From positions 1 through 32,854 of the forward strand of contig SLDT01000027.1 in the NCBI GenBank assembly GCA_007125125.1: a stretch of 32,854 nt of DNA, in the 5' to 3' direction. The position numbers and the translations under genes are program-made. The notes beneath the pieces are model-generated. The model made no database searches, was not told the DNA's origin, and saw nothing but the letters and a program-made list of their open reading frames with translations. This DNA is from Gemmatimonadota bacterium (GTDB lineage Bacteria; Gemmatimonadota; Gemmatimonadetes; Longimicrobiales; Gaopeijiaceae). The stretch's first letter is position 1; every line of letters starts with the position of its first letter. Shown here piece by piece: positions 21,442 to 30,449 of the stretch.

Positions 21442-21921
21442 TCATCCCCGGGAACGGTTGAGGCGCCAGAACTCGAAGTTCAGGACGGTCGCGAAGGACA
21501 CCCAGGCGACATAGGGCACCAGGAGCCATCCGGCCAGTGGCGAAACCCGATGAAATAGCGCGGTCGTCAGCAGGATCGTACCGAGAAAGGGAACGATCTC
21601 GACGAGCGCCGCTCCAGGTGATCTGCGTCCGAAGAAGAGCCAGGACCAGAGGGCGTTGAGCACAAGCTGCGCCCCGAAGGCCAGGAAGGCCCATCCAGCC
21701 AACGGGTGTGCCCGCTCCCGCCACACGAGGAAGGCGGCCACGGCCATGAGCGTGAAGAGCAGGGTCCAGGCCAGTGGGAAGACGACGTTGGGCGGGGTGA
21801 AGGGAGGCCGTCGAATCTCCCTGTACCATCCCTGGATCGCATCGGTGCTCACCGAACTCCCGATGGCGGCAACACCGAAGCAGAGTACAAAGAAGCCGGC
21901 CAGGGCAACGAGGTCGATCAT
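21442..21921 (-). CDS. tspO: TspO/MBR family tryptophan-rich membrane protein
   Basis: This 159-residue protein has five hydrophobic segments and the family signatures WYREIRRPPFTPPNVVFPLAWTLLF and LNALWSWLFFGRRSPG, ending with the NFEFWRLN segment. TspO binds porphyrins and, in Rhodobacter sphaeroides, lowers expression of photosynthesis genes through the PpsR/AppA circuit in the presence of oxygen. Here it borders the PGC (convergent with crtE) but is last in a minus-strand run led by T6SS genes, 13 bp after the SDR gene. A GC hairpin (CCGGGG/CCCCGG, 21434-21451) overlaps its stop and may act on both convergent transcripts. Confidence 0.93.
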   Translation of the reverse strand: MIDLVALAGFFVLCFGVAAIGSSVSTDAIQGWYREIRRPPFTPPNVVFPLAWTLLFTLMAVAAFLVWRERAHPLAGWAFLAFGAQLVLNALWSWLFFGRRSPGAALVEIVPFLGTILLTTALFHRVSPLAGWLLVPYVAWVSFATVLNFEFWRLNRSRG

Positions 21922-21934
21922 TGGCCCGCAGCCA

Positions 21935-22699
21935 TCAGATCAGTCCCCGGACCCACCCTCCATCCACGGGGATCGACGTTCCGGTCAGGTATCCCGCCCT
22001 CTCCGAGCAGAGGAAGGCCACGAGGGCCGCGAACTCCGCCGGTTCCCCGAGCCGGCCCATCGGGATCTCGGCCTCCCATCGCGCGAAGGCCTCCGGATCA
22101 CCCGCCGCGAGCTCGTCGAGTCGCTCCGTGCGTGTGAAGCCGGGCAGCACGTTGTTCACCGTGATCCCCTTCGCCGCGACCTCGTTCGCGAGGGTTCGCG
22201 CCATCCCGGTCACCGCCGCACGGATGCTGTTCGAAAGAATCAGCCCCTCGACCGGCTGCTTCACCGCCACGGAGGTGCAATTCACGATCCGACCCCATCC
22301 GCGCCGCTCCATCGCGGGAAGGGTGCCTCGGATCAACCCCACCACACTCTCGAGGTTCTGTCTCACCGCCCCCCGCCAGACCTCGATCCCATGACGGGCG
22401 AAGGGTCCGGGAGGGGGCCCCCCCGTGTTCGTGAAGAGGATCTCCGCGCCCCCCTGCTCCATTGCGACCGCCACGGCCGCCTCGACCCCCGCCTCGGTCG
22501 AGAGGTCGGCCGCGACCGTGTGGACCTCGGCCCCCGTGCGGTCTCGGATCTCGCCCGCCGCCCGCTCGAGCGCATCCCGCCCCCGGGCACAGAGCACGAG
22601 CCGCGCCCCCTCGCGGGCGAGCTCATCGGCGACCGCCCGGCCCAGCCCGCGGCTCGATGCCGCCACGAGGGCGAGCCGACCCTCGATCCCGAGCTTCAT
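21935..22699 (-). CDS. SDR-family oxidoreductase-like protein lacking the Tyr-Lys pair
   Basis: The 254-residue Rossmann-fold protein has the SDR glycine motif (AASSRGLGRAVADEL, about 15-29), NTGGPPPGPF, and the C-terminal PVDGGW. The position of the usual catalytic YxxxK reads LSNSIRAAV, so both Tyr and Lys appear to be replaced, while the catalytic Ser (CTSVA) remains. The NTGGPPPG and LSN...R features recall the BKR-like SDR subgroup in which this pair is naturally absent. The substrate is unknown. The start is ATG 22697-22699, which follows GAGGGGG; an upstream extension would run into the preceding gene. It begins 10 bp after the stop of the FnIII lipoprotein gene and is followed by tspO. 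Confidence 0.85.
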   Translation of the reverse strand: MKLGIEGRLALVAASSRGLGRAVADELAREGARLVLCARGRDALERAAGEIRDRTGAEVHTVAADLSTEAGVEAAVAVAMEQGGAEILFTNTGGPPPGPFARHGIEVWRGAVRQNLESVVGLIRGTLPAMERRGWGRIVNCTSVAVKQPVEGLILSNSIRAAVTGMARTLANEVAAKGITVNNVLPGFTRTERLDELAAGDPEAFARWEAEIPMGRLGEPAEFAALVAFLCSERAGYLTGTSIPVDGGWVRGLI

Positions 22700-22709
22700 G
22701 CACACCCCC

Positions 22710-25187
22710 TCATGGCGAGCCCGGCAGCGTGAAGGAGCGCACCTCACCGAAGGCCACGCCATGCTCGTTCTCGACCCGTGCCCGCACATAGTAGCTCCGT
22801 CCGGGTGCGAGCCCGTCGAGGACCCATTCTCCCGGGTTCAGCATACCGATCGGTGAGGCCGCAAAAATGCGGGGAGTCTCGACCGAGAAGGACATGTCGG
22901 AGTGCACCGACCACTCGAACGACAGGGTGCCCGGCCGCCCCCCGGTCCCGGACTCGGCCCGCAGCCGTGCCTGTCGACCCTGGACCTGGTCCGGGGTGCC
23001 AGTCACCGCCTCCGGCCTTCGGTCAAGGGCGATGACCGTGCGCTCCGGACTCGGATTCGAGCAGCCCCCGCTCAGGAGGCAGGCGCGAACCCGGTACGAG
23101 TGGGGTTGGTGCGACCCCGGGTTCCAGTCCCTCTCGAAACGCGCTCCGCCCCAGGTCCGGTCAAAGACCTGCCACGCTCCATCGCCTACGCGCCGCTCGA
23201 TCTCGAAGTAGTCGGGGTTCTGGGCGGGGTAGCTCCAGTCCAGTTCGTGCCATCCGTTTCCGTACATGTCCTGCGTGACCGTCAGGTCCGGCGGCGCCTG
23301 CGGACGCACCCCGGAGGTGAAGCTGCGAATCGAAGACTGCACCACTCCCGAGGCATTCCGCGCGATCGCCCGGAAGAAGTAGGTCGTCCCCTCCGTCAAC
23401 CCGGAGAGACGCTCCGAGACGAGATGGTAGCCGGGCACGTCGAGTGGCGAGCCCGTCCCCTGGTAGCTCGTCGGCTCCACGCTCCGCACCGGAGTCGAGT
23501 CCGAGACCAGGAGAAAGGGGTTCGTCCCCCATTCGAAGAAATACTCCGTCGGAAGCCCCCCGTCGTCGATCCTCGTTCGGAGCCCGGCAGTGGTTCCATC
23601 CTCGATACGGACGCCCCACTCACCCAGCCAGGGCTGCCAGGTGCCCTCCTCGTAGTCGAGCGTCGCAGACCAGGCCGTGCACACCCCGGGGCGGCACCCC
23701 CTCACACGGATCTCGTAGGCAACCCCTCCCGCAAAGGCACGATTGAACTCGAACTCGGTCCGGTACGTCGCCCCCTCGGAGCTCCACCCGGACTGGTCCG
23801 CGCGCCGCACCTGCACCTCGAACTCGTATCCCGGATGCTCCTCCAGGGGAAAGCTCCAGACCAGGAACGGTCCGTACCCATCCCCATCGACCTCCGGCTC
23901 ACCGGGATCCCGCGCCTCTCCGAGATCCGTGTACCCGAAAAACAGGTTCGAGGGCGCCGGAGCGGTCGTCGCCGTCGTGAAGGACTGGACCTCGCCCTCG
24001 GCCCGTCCCTCGGCGTTCTCGGCGACTGCCCGGACGTAGTAGGTGCGCGCCGATGACAGCCCCGACAGGGGCTGCGAGACCTGCCCCCCCGCAACGCTCC
24101 CCGGCACGAACCCGTCACCCACCTCCTCGAACGACGCGGGCGACGGTGTGAGCCCCACCTCGAAGTGGAGCTCCGTGTCGAGCCCACCCGTCTCGACCGT
24201 CGCGCGAAGGAGCGCACCCCCGTGCGTGACCTCCGACACCGTGAACGAGGTGAGCGCGGGGGGCGATGCCGTGACATTCACCCGGGCCGTCCCGACCGCA
24301 CTCCCCGACTGGGCACGCACGTCGGCTTCTCCTCGGGCTCGAGCCGTGACCCGACCCGTCGCGGACACCTCGGCGATGTCGGGCGCCGTCGAACTCCAGG
24401 TCACCGGGAGTCCGAGAGCATTCCCGAGTGCATCCCGTACGGTCGCCTCGAGCTGCGCCTCGTCCCCGATCGGTAGCGCGACCGTGGCCGGCGCCACCTC
24501 GATCGAGGCCGCCACCGGGGTCACCGCGAAGGGGATCTCGGCCTCGAAGCCCCCGTGCGACCCGCGAACTGTTGTTTCGCCGGCACCCACCGCCGTCACC
24601 ACCCCCGCACTCGAAACCGAGACCACGCTTCCGTCCAGGGTCGACCAGCTCAGGGGCAGCCCCGGGATCGGGGCTCCCGTCGCAAAGAGGACTTCTCCCG
24701 TGAGCTGAACCGTCTCCCCGAGCGAGACAAAGGGCGAAGGCGCCGCAGGGCTCACCCGAACGCCAGCCGGAACCGGGACCGGAGCCAGGCTGGGGCTTGC
24801 CGATACACCCGGCCCGAGCTCCACCCTCGTCTCGGCGCGGAAGAGGGCATCACCTCCCCGCCGCATCTCGACGAAGAGCTCGTGGTCCTGTGCGCCCCCC
24901 TCGAGCTCGAGTTCGACCCTTACCCGGACCTCCCCCCCGGACGCCGAGACGGGGAAGATCTCGTTCAGGACCACCGCCCCGTCTCCGCTCCGCTGGAGTC
25001 GCACGAGCACCCGGTCGACCACCCCGAAGGCCTCGACCATCGAGAGGGAGGGTTCCTCGTCCGGAACGACGAGCGCGGTGAGCGCAAGGGTGCCATGGCC
25101 CGAAGGCGGGGCAGGCGGATGCAGGAGGGCATCCCCGCAGGAGGCCAGCAGGACGAGGCCACCAAGGGCCAGCGCGCGCCGGATCAT
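22710..25187 (-). CDS. Large surface lipoprotein with Big2-like and fibronectin type III domains
   Basis: The 825 residues begin with a lipoprotein signal (RRALALGGLVLLASC, lipid-modified Cys17). Two Big2-like Ig domains follow at about 150-310 (VSSAGVVTAVGAGETTVRGS and VSATGRVTARARGEADVRAQ are the typical strands). Then come about five FnIII-like repeats, marked by LSGLSSARTYYVRAVAENAEG, LSGLTEGTTYFFRAIARNASG and LDGLAPGRSYYVRARVENEHG, to the C-terminus. No enzymatic domain is seen. Such proteins are usually anchored at the outer membrane and mediate adhesion or protein contacts. It overlaps the beta-barrel gene by 4 bp. I do not know a specific function; the linkage to tssF, tssG and tssH suggests envelope work related to that system. 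Confidence 0.8.
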   Translation of the reverse strand: MIRRALALGGLVLLASCGDALLHPPAPPSGHGTLALTALVVPDEEPSLSMVEAFGVVDRVLVRLQRSGDGAVVLNEIFPVSASGGEVRVRVELELEGGAQDHELFVEMRRGGDALFRAETRVELGPGVSASPSLAPVPVPAGVRVSPAAPSPFVSLGETVQLTGEVLFATGAPIPGLPLSWSTLDGSVVSVSSAGVVTAVGAGETTVRGSHGGFEAEIPFAVTPVAASIEVAPATVALPIGDEAQLEATVRDALGNALGLPVTWSSTAPDIAEVSATGRVTARARGEADVRAQSGSAVGTARVNVTASPPALTSFTVSEVTHGGALLRATVETGGLDTELHFEVGLTPSPASFEEVGDGFVPGSVAGGQVSQPLSGLSSARTYYVRAVAENAEGRAEGEVQSFTTATTAPAPSNLFFGYTDLGEARDPGEPEVDGDGYGPFLVWSFPLEEHPGYEFEVQVRRADQSGWSSEGATYRTEFEFNRAFAGGVAYEIRVRGCRPGVCTAWSATLDYEEGTWQPWLGEWGVRIEDGTTAGLRTRIDDGGLPTEYFFEWGTNPFLLVSDSTPVRSVEPTSYQGTGSPLDVPGYHLVSERLSGLTEGTTYFFRAIARNASGVVQSSIRSFTSGVRPQAPPDLTVTQDMYGNGWHELDWSYPAQNPDYFEIERRVGDGAWQVFDRTWGGARFERDWNPGSHQPHSYRVRACLLSGGCSNPSPERTVIALDRRPEAVTGTPDQVQGRQARLRAESGTGGRPGTLSFEWSVHSDMSFSVETPRIFAASPIGMLNPGEWVLDGLAPGRSYYVRARVENEHGVAFGEVRSFTLPGSP

Positions 25188-26311
25188 CGGTTCCCCCCCG
25201 GCTGGAGGCTCACGCCCAGCTCGCCCCCGAGGACACCCGAACGGACCCCGTCACGGACGAGGACGGAACCGCCATGAACCCGAAGGCGCGGCACCAACTG
25301 CATCCCCCCAGCCGGAAGCTCGAGGGCGAGGCCGGCCGAGGCGAGCGTTCCCTGCCCCACCCCGTCGTCTCGACGATGCACCCGCAGCTCCAGGTCGGGC
25401 ACGACCACCCCCGGACCCCAGCTTCGGCGCATTCCACCCCCGGCGAAGAGCAGGCCCTGGGGCTCACGCACCTCGGGGCGGTCGAGGAAGGTCCCCTCCG
25501 TGCGGTGGAGGTAGCCGGCATAGAGCACGCCGCTCCCGCCCATCCCCATCCCGAAGGCCCAGGACCCGCGGGCCTGGAGCCGATCCCCGGACCGAAAGAG
25601 GTTCACCCCCTCCACCTCGTCATCTCCAAAACGATCCCAGCGCAGCTGCAGCGCCCAGCGCCCTGCCGTGCCCACCGTGTAGTCCACCACCCCGGTCGCG
25701 CTCAGCACTGTCCCCGGCCGGTAGACGTAGCTCTCATCGGCAAGGGGCGTGTAGTTCCCGGGCACCGTGTATCCCACACTTCCCGCGAACCCCAGCGCAC
25801 CCATCGGGTGGAAGGCAGTCAGGCTCCCACCAAGCCCTCCACCGCTGCTCCACGATGACACCCGGAAGGGGAGCAGGTCCGCAGCGATCACCCCGGCCAG
25901 ACTTCCCTCGTCCTCGTCGAATCCATCGATCCCGGTCGCCGCGGCGACCTCGGCCATGACCGCCACCCGGCCCGGCACGACATCCGCGATCAGGCGGAAC
26001 CGAGTGTCCGTCAGCCCCGACACCACGATGGCATCGCTCCCGTCGTCCCGATCGAGCGAGCCGCGCGCCCAGATCGCTGCGACCTCGGCGCTCAGGGGAC
26101 CGGCCACCTGCACCCTTGCCCGGTACGGCACCGTCAGGAGCGAGACGGAGGAGAAGCCCGCGGCCTCCCCATCCGTCATGCGGAAGTGCTGGAACTGGGC
26201 GCCGCCCGCTCCCTCGGCCGAGAGCTGGGCCTCGACGGACGGCGCCGCCCACGCAACGAACAGGACTCCGAGTGCCGCGAGGAGCCACGTTCCGAATCGC
26301 GAGCGTCTCAC
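25184..26311 (-). CDS. Signal-peptide protein, predicted outer-membrane beta-barrel (unknown family)
   Basis: The 375 residues begin with a Sec signal peptide (FGTWLLAALGVLFVAWAAPSVEA, predicted cleavage before QLSAEG). The rest alternates short hydrophobic/hydrophilic stretches with many Gly and aromatic residues, for example AGSVGYTVPGNYTPLADESY, GRWALQLRWDRFGDD and GVLYAGYLHRTEG, the pattern of outer-membrane beta-strands with polar turns. No known domain is recognised. It is joined by 4-bp overlaps to the TPR lipoprotein gene upstream (26308-26311) and to the FnIII lipoprotein gene downstream (25184-25187), so the three are very likely made together in fixed proportion. Beta-barrel topology is inferred, not shown. 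Confidence 0.7.
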   Translation of the reverse strand: MRRSRFGTWLLAALGVLFVAWAAPSVEAQLSAEGAGGAQFQHFRMTDGEAAGFSSVSLLTVPYRARVQVAGPLSAEVAAIWARGSLDRDDGSDAIVVSGLTDTRFRLIADVVPGRVAVMAEVAAATGIDGFDEDEGSLAGVIAADLLPFRVSSWSSGGGLGGSLTAFHPMGALGFAGSVGYTVPGNYTPLADESYVYRPGTVLSATGVVDYTVGTAGRWALQLRWDRFGDDEVEGVNLFRSGDRLQARGSWAFGMGMGGSGVLYAGYLHRTEGTFLDRPEVREPQGLLFAGGGMRRSWGPGVVVPDLELRVHRRDDGVGQGTLASAGLALELPAGGMQLVPRLRVHGGSVLVRDGVRSGVLGGELGVSLQPGGNR

Positions 26312-27654
26312 TCTTCGCCTCCCGGGGGTCGCAGGATGATGTCGATGATTGTCGGACCCGAGCCGATTCCCTCGCGGCCGAGAAGTTCGGCCGCCGGATC
26401 CCGCTGGCCCGGCGTCGGGATCAGGGCCTCCACATCGGCGAAGCCGGAGCGAGGATCGAGGCCGCCCCCTGCTCCCGGTCCCGGCGGAAGCACGGGGTGG
26501 CCGGCTCCGGCGAGTTCCCCGATCGCCGTTCCCTGCCCCGCAGCGGCGCCACGCGTCCGATCCCGTCCCTCGCGTGCCTCGTCGAAACCGGTGTCCTCCG
26601 CGAGGGCCTGCTCGTAGAGCTCGGAGGCGAGATCCCAGTCTCCACCGTCCTCGGCCTCGAGTGCCCGGCCGTAGAGGAGTAGCGCCTCGAGGCTTCGGGT
26701 GGGTTGCTGAAGTATGAGGTCTCGCTCCGCCTCCGTGAGCTGGATCCCGAGCGCCCCGTGGAGGTCGAGCACGAAGCGCTTGTGCATGGCGAAGACCTCG
26801 CGAAGTGCGTCCCCCTCGTTCACGGGCGGCCCCGGGGTCCCTGTCTCGACCGGCACCACCGCAGCCAGGAGGTCGATACGCGCCTCGGTGCCATCCACGC
26901 TCCCCTGGACGATCCGTGCCGCCCCGAGCAGTCGGCCGCTGCGCGCCGCGGTGGCGGGGTCCACGTAACCCTCTTCCGCGAGTCGAATCTCGTCGAGGAG
27001 GAGTTGCACCTGCAAGCGCTCGAGCACGGTGATTCGGCCGGTCAGTGTCAGGTCGGTCACCGTGAGCTGGGCCAGGGCCCGCCCGAGCGGGGCCAGCTCC
27101 GGATCGACCCCGGAATAGCGAAAGGGAAAGACTGCAACCGTGTTCTCGCGCGGTGGCTGATTCGCGAGGACCGCCTCCTGTACGAGCGCCTCCCGTGCCT
27201 CGGCCATGAGCTGGCTCCTGCGCAGAACGGGGAGCCGGTTCTGGATCGCCTCCCGGAGGTCGGCACGGGTCTCGACCTCGAGGTAGGCGAGGTAGGTCGA
27301 CCGCGCATCGGCCCAGCGCTCAGCCCCCTCGTAGCTGAGCCCGAGGTAGAAGAGCACCCCCGGCGGGTGGGTCGGCAGTGCGCGCGCCCTCTCCAGCACC
27401 CCGATCGCATCGGCCGTCCTTCCCGCCTCCACGTACGCCGCTCCAAGACGCAGGAGGAGACCTGCATCATCGGGACGTTCCACGAGAGCGGCCTCGAGCG
27501 TCGGGACCTCGGCCGGGGAGGGAGGCTCGATCGGCTGGACCCCGATCGTGCACCCCACCGACAGCCATGCCACCAGGAGACCGGTCGGTATGAGTGCGCC
27601 ACGGGCGCGCAGGTCCCTCGTGGACCTGCCGGAGTCGGGGGCGGGAGTGTTCAC
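26308..27654 (-). CDS. Lipoprotein with TPR and CsgG/TolB-like domain
   Basis: This 448-residue lipoprotein has an unusual ~20-residue N-terminal extension before its hydrophobic segment and lipobox (WLSVGC, Cys35). TPR-like helices follow (about 50-150: LLLRLGAAYVEAGRTADAIGVLERA, VLFYLGLSYEGAERWADARSTYLAYLE). Next is a CsgG/TolB-N-like domain (about 170-285: TVAVFPFRYSGVDPELAPLGRALAQLTVTDL, then GRLLGAARIVQGSV), a further TPR near 330-365 and a Gly/Pro-rich tail. The CsgG-like fold is found in periplasmic or outer-membrane assembly proteins. It starts with GTG only 2 bp after the tssH stop and overlaps the beta-barrel gene by 4 bp. It is not a recognised T6SS core component; TssJ is the usual lipoprotein but is much smaller. 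Confidence 0.75.
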   Translation of the reverse strand: MNTPAPDSGRSTRDLRARGALIPTGLLVAWLSVGCTIGVQPIEPPSPAEVPTLEAALVERPDDAGLLLRLGAAYVEAGRTADAIGVLERARALPTHPPGVLFYLGLSYEGAERWADARSTYLAYLEVETRADLREAIQNRLPVLRRSQLMAEAREALVQEAVLANQPPRENTVAVFPFRYSGVDPELAPLGRALAQLTVTDLTLTGRITVLERLQVQLLLDEIRLAEEGYVDPATAARSGRLLGAARIVQGSVDGTEARIDLLAAVVPVETGTPGPPVNEGDALREVFAMHKRFVLDLHGALGIQLTEAERDLILQQPTRSLEALLLYGRALEAEDGGDWDLASELYEQALAEDTGFDEAREGRDRTRGAAAGQGTAIGELAGAGHPVLPPGPGAGGGLDPRSGFADVEALIPTPGQRDPAAELLGREGIGSGPTIIDIILRPPGGEE

Positions 27655-27656
27655 GG

Positions 27657-30431
27657 TCAGGTCACCTCGTAGGCGAAGTTCCCGGTCTCGTCGAGCGCGA
27701 CCACGACGCGCGAGGGGTGGCGCTCCTCGGCCATGGCCTGGAGGATCATGCGGGAAATATCGGGGAGGAGCGTGTTCGTGAGAATGTTGTCGATGTTACG
27801 CGCTCCGCTCTCGACCTCGGTGCACCGGTCCGCGATCGCCTCGATGATCGGGTCGTCCACCTCGAGCGCAATCCGGTGCGTCCCGGCGAGCCGGCGGCGA
27901 ACCTTCCCGAGCTTGAGTCGGATGATCTTGCGCAGCACCTCGTCGCGCAGCGGGAAGTAGGGAATGATCACGGTGCGACCGAGGAAGGCGGGCTTGAATA
28001 CCTCGTCGAGCTCGGGCTTGAGCGCACGGGCCAGCCCATCGTGCGAGGGCATGGTCTCGGGGTCCGCGGTGAGCTTCATGATCGTGTCGGTCCCCGCGTT
28101 CGTCGTGAGGATGATGATCGTGTTCTTGAAGTCGATCTCGCGTCCCTCACCGTCCTCCATGCGACCCTTGTCGAAGACCTGGAAGAAGAGCTCGACCACG
28201 TCGGGGTGCGCCTTCTCGATCTCGTCGAGGAGGACGACCGAGTAGGGGCGACGGCGCACAGCCTCGGTCAGGACGCCTCCCTCGCCATACCCGACGTACC
28301 CGGGCGGCGAGCCCTTGAGCGTCGAGACGGTGTGCGCCTCCTGGAACTCTGACATGTTGATCGTGACGAGATTCCGCTCTCCCCCGTAGAGGAGGTCCGA
28401 GAGGGCAAGCGCAGTCTCCGTCTTCCCGACGCCGGAGGGGCCGACGAGGAGGAAGACCCCCACCGGCTTCTCGGGATCGTCGATCTGGGCCTTCGAGGTG
28501 CGGATTCGGTGGCTGATGATCTCGAGGGCATGGGACTGCCCGATCACGCGCTCTCCCAGGGTGCGCTCGAGCTCGAGAGCCGCCTGGATGTCGTCTCTCA
28601 GCATCTTCCCGACCGGGATCCCCGTCCAGCCCGAGATGACCTGCCCCACGAGCTCGGCGTCGACCTGCACGGGTACGAGGGGATCCTCGCCCTGGAGCCC
28701 GTCGAGCTCGGTTCCGAACTCGGCCAGGAGGCTGCGCAGTTCATCGGCTGAGCGTCCGGCCAGCCCCCGGCGGAACTCGAGGAGGGGGTCGGCCTCACCG
28801 CCTCCCTCTTCGGGTCCATCACCCGCCTCGCCCGACGTCGCCACCTCCGCTTCGGTTCCCTCCTCCTCGACACTCGCTTCGGGGGCAGCCCCCTTCGAGC
28901 CGTTCTCGAGGACCTCGCGCACGGTCAGGATGCGGCGCACGAGGCCCATCTCGCTCTCCCAGCGCGTCCGGAGCCCCTCCAGCTCTTCCCGCGTCGAGGT
29001 GACCTGCCCGGCAATCTCGGCGAGCCGCTCTCCATGGTCGGCGCCGACCGCCTCTTCCCGGGTAAGGACCCGCGCCTGGGTCTCGAGGTCCTGCAGCCGC
29101 CGCTCGGCCGCTTCGACGGAGGCGGGCTTCGCCGCCTGCCCCAGCGCCAGCCGTGCACAGGCGGTGTCGAGCACGCTCACCGCCTTGTCCGGGAGCTGAC
29201 GATCGGGAATGTAGCGATGCGAGAGGCGCACGGCGGCGTGCGCTCCATCGTCCATGATCCGCACACGGTGATGGTTCTCGAGCGAGGGAACGATGCCCCG
29301 CATCATGACCATGCACTTCGCCTCGTCCGGCTCCTCGACCTTGATGACCTGGAAGCGGCGGGTAAGGGCAGGATCCCGCTCGAAGTACTTCTTGTACTCG
29401 GACCAGGTCGTGGCTGCCACAGTCCGGAGCTCACCGCGGGCAAGTGCCGGCTTCAGGAGGTTCGCGGCATCACCCTGACCCGCCTGGCCCCCTGCCCCGA
29501 TCATCGTGTGCGCCTCGTCGATGAAGAGAATGATCGGAATGGGTGACGATTTCACCTCGCTGATCAGTCCCTTGAGCCGGTTCTCGAACTCGCCCTTCAC
29601 CCCGGCCCCCGCCTGCAGGAGCGCCAGGTCGAGAGAGTGGAGCTGCACGTTCAGGAGAGGCGGGGGCACATCTCCCTCCGCGATCCGCATCGCGAAGCCC
29701 TCCACCACCGCCGTCTTGCCCACGCCGGCCTCGCCCACGAGGATCGGGTTGTTCTGGCGGCGTCGCATCAGGATGTCCACGACCTGCCGCACCTCCCAGT
29801 CGCGGCCCAGGACCGGATCGAGCTCGCCCTGTCTCGCCCGCTCCGTGACATTCACCGTGTACTGGTCCAGGTGCGGTGTCTTCCCATCGCCCGCGGTCTT
29901 GCCCCGTCCCGCGCCGGAGGGGCCCGTGCCGGACGCCGGCACGCCGACACTCCGCTCCTCGACGGAGTCGGCCACGATCTCCGCGAAGTTCTTGCGCAGG
30001 TCTTCCGGCTCGATCTTCTCGAGCTCACGACTCACGTCCCGGATCACGCGTCGGAGGTCGGGATCGAGCAGGATTGCAAGCACGACGTACCCGCTCCGCG
30101 TGCGCTGCCCCCCGAAGTCGACCGAGCCGAGGGTCCAGGCGCGCGTGAGTGCATCCACGAGGTGGGGGCTCAGGCTCGGCGTCCGGGCATTCCCGGTCTT
30201 GAGCCGGTCGAGTGAAGCGGTGAGCTCCTCGGCCAGCCTCGAGCGATTGATCTCGTAGCGCTTGAGGATCGCTGCGAGGTCGCCATCGGTCACATCGAGC
30301 AGCTTCATGAGGAAGTGCTCGAGCTCGACGTCGTAGTGGGTGCGCGAGAGGCAGAGTCCCGCAGCCGCCTCCACCGCACCCCGGGTCTCCTGGTTCAGCT
30401 TCCCGATCAGGGCTCGCAGATCGACGCGCAT
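27657..30431 (-). CDS. tssH: TssH/ClpV, type VI secretion AAA+ ATPase
   Basis: A 924-residue Clp/Hsp100 ATPase. It has a T6SS-type N-domain (LRALIGKLNQETRGAVEAAAGLCLSRTHYDVELEH), a first AAA+ module with Walker A GEAGVGKT at 233-240 and Walker B ILFIDEAH at 301-308, a middle domain, and a second AAA+ module with GPSGVGKT at 664-671. The gap between N- and AAA-domains and the DQYTVNVTERARQG segment are typical of ClpV rather than ClpB. ClpV disassembles the contracted TssB/TssC sheath. The end of the middle domain carries an unusual acidic low-complexity stretch of about 40 residues (512-550). It starts 18 bp after tssG and ends 2 bp before the TPR lipoprotein start. Confidence 0.95.
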   Translation of the reverse strand: MRVDLRALIGKLNQETRGAVEAAAGLCLSRTHYDVELEHFLMKLLDVTDGDLAAILKRYEINRSRLAEELTASLDRLKTGNARTPSLSPHLVDALTRAWTLGSVDFGGQRTRSGYVVLAILLDPDLRRVIRDVSRELEKIEPEDLRKNFAEIVADSVEERSVGVPASGTGPSGAGRGKTAGDGKTPHLDQYTVNVTERARQGELDPVLGRDWEVRQVVDILMRRRQNNPILVGEAGVGKTAVVEGFAMRIAEGDVPPPLLNVQLHSLDLALLQAGAGVKGEFENRLKGLISEVKSSPIPIILFIDEAHTMIGAGGQAGQGDAANLLKPALARGELRTVAATTWSEYKKYFERDPALTRRFQVIKVEEPDEAKCMVMMRGIVPSLENHHRVRIMDDGAHAAVRLSHRYIPDRQLPDKAVSVLDTACARLALGQAAKPASVEAAERRLQDLETQARVLTREEAVGADHGERLAEIAGQVTSTREELEGLRTRWESEMGLVRRILTVREVLENGSKGAAPEASVEEEGTEAEVATSGEAGDGPEEGGGEADPLLEFRRGLAGRSADELRSLLAEFGTELDGLQGEDPLVPVQVDAELVGQVISGWTGIPVGKMLRDDIQAALELERTLGERVIGQSHALEIISHRIRTSKAQIDDPEKPVGVFLLVGPSGVGKTETALALSDLLYGGERNLVTINMSEFQEAHTVSTLKGSPPGYVGYGEGGVLTEAVRRRPYSVVLLDEIEKAHPDVVELFFQVFDKGRMEDGEGREIDFKNTIIILTTNAGTDTIMKLTADPETMPSHDGLARALKPELDEVFKPAFLGRTVIIPYFPLRDEVLRKIIRLKLGKVRRRLAGTHRIALEVDDPIIEAIADRCTEVESGARNIDNILTNTLLPDISRMILQAMAEERHPSRVVVALDETGNFAYEVT

Positions 30432-30449
30432 TGGAGATCGTCTCCTGGG

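Noticed and set aside
22902-24056. A 384-codon plus-strand open frame opposite the FnIII lipoprotein
   Set aside because: The opposite strand has a lipobox, Big2 and FnIII repeats; this frame is a Pro/Arg/Gly-rich shadow.
22710-25187. Possible T6SS effector or VgrG/PAAR fusion
   Set aside because: It has a lipoprotein signal and only Big2/FnIII-type domains; no VgrG, PAAR, Rhs or toxin motif is visible.
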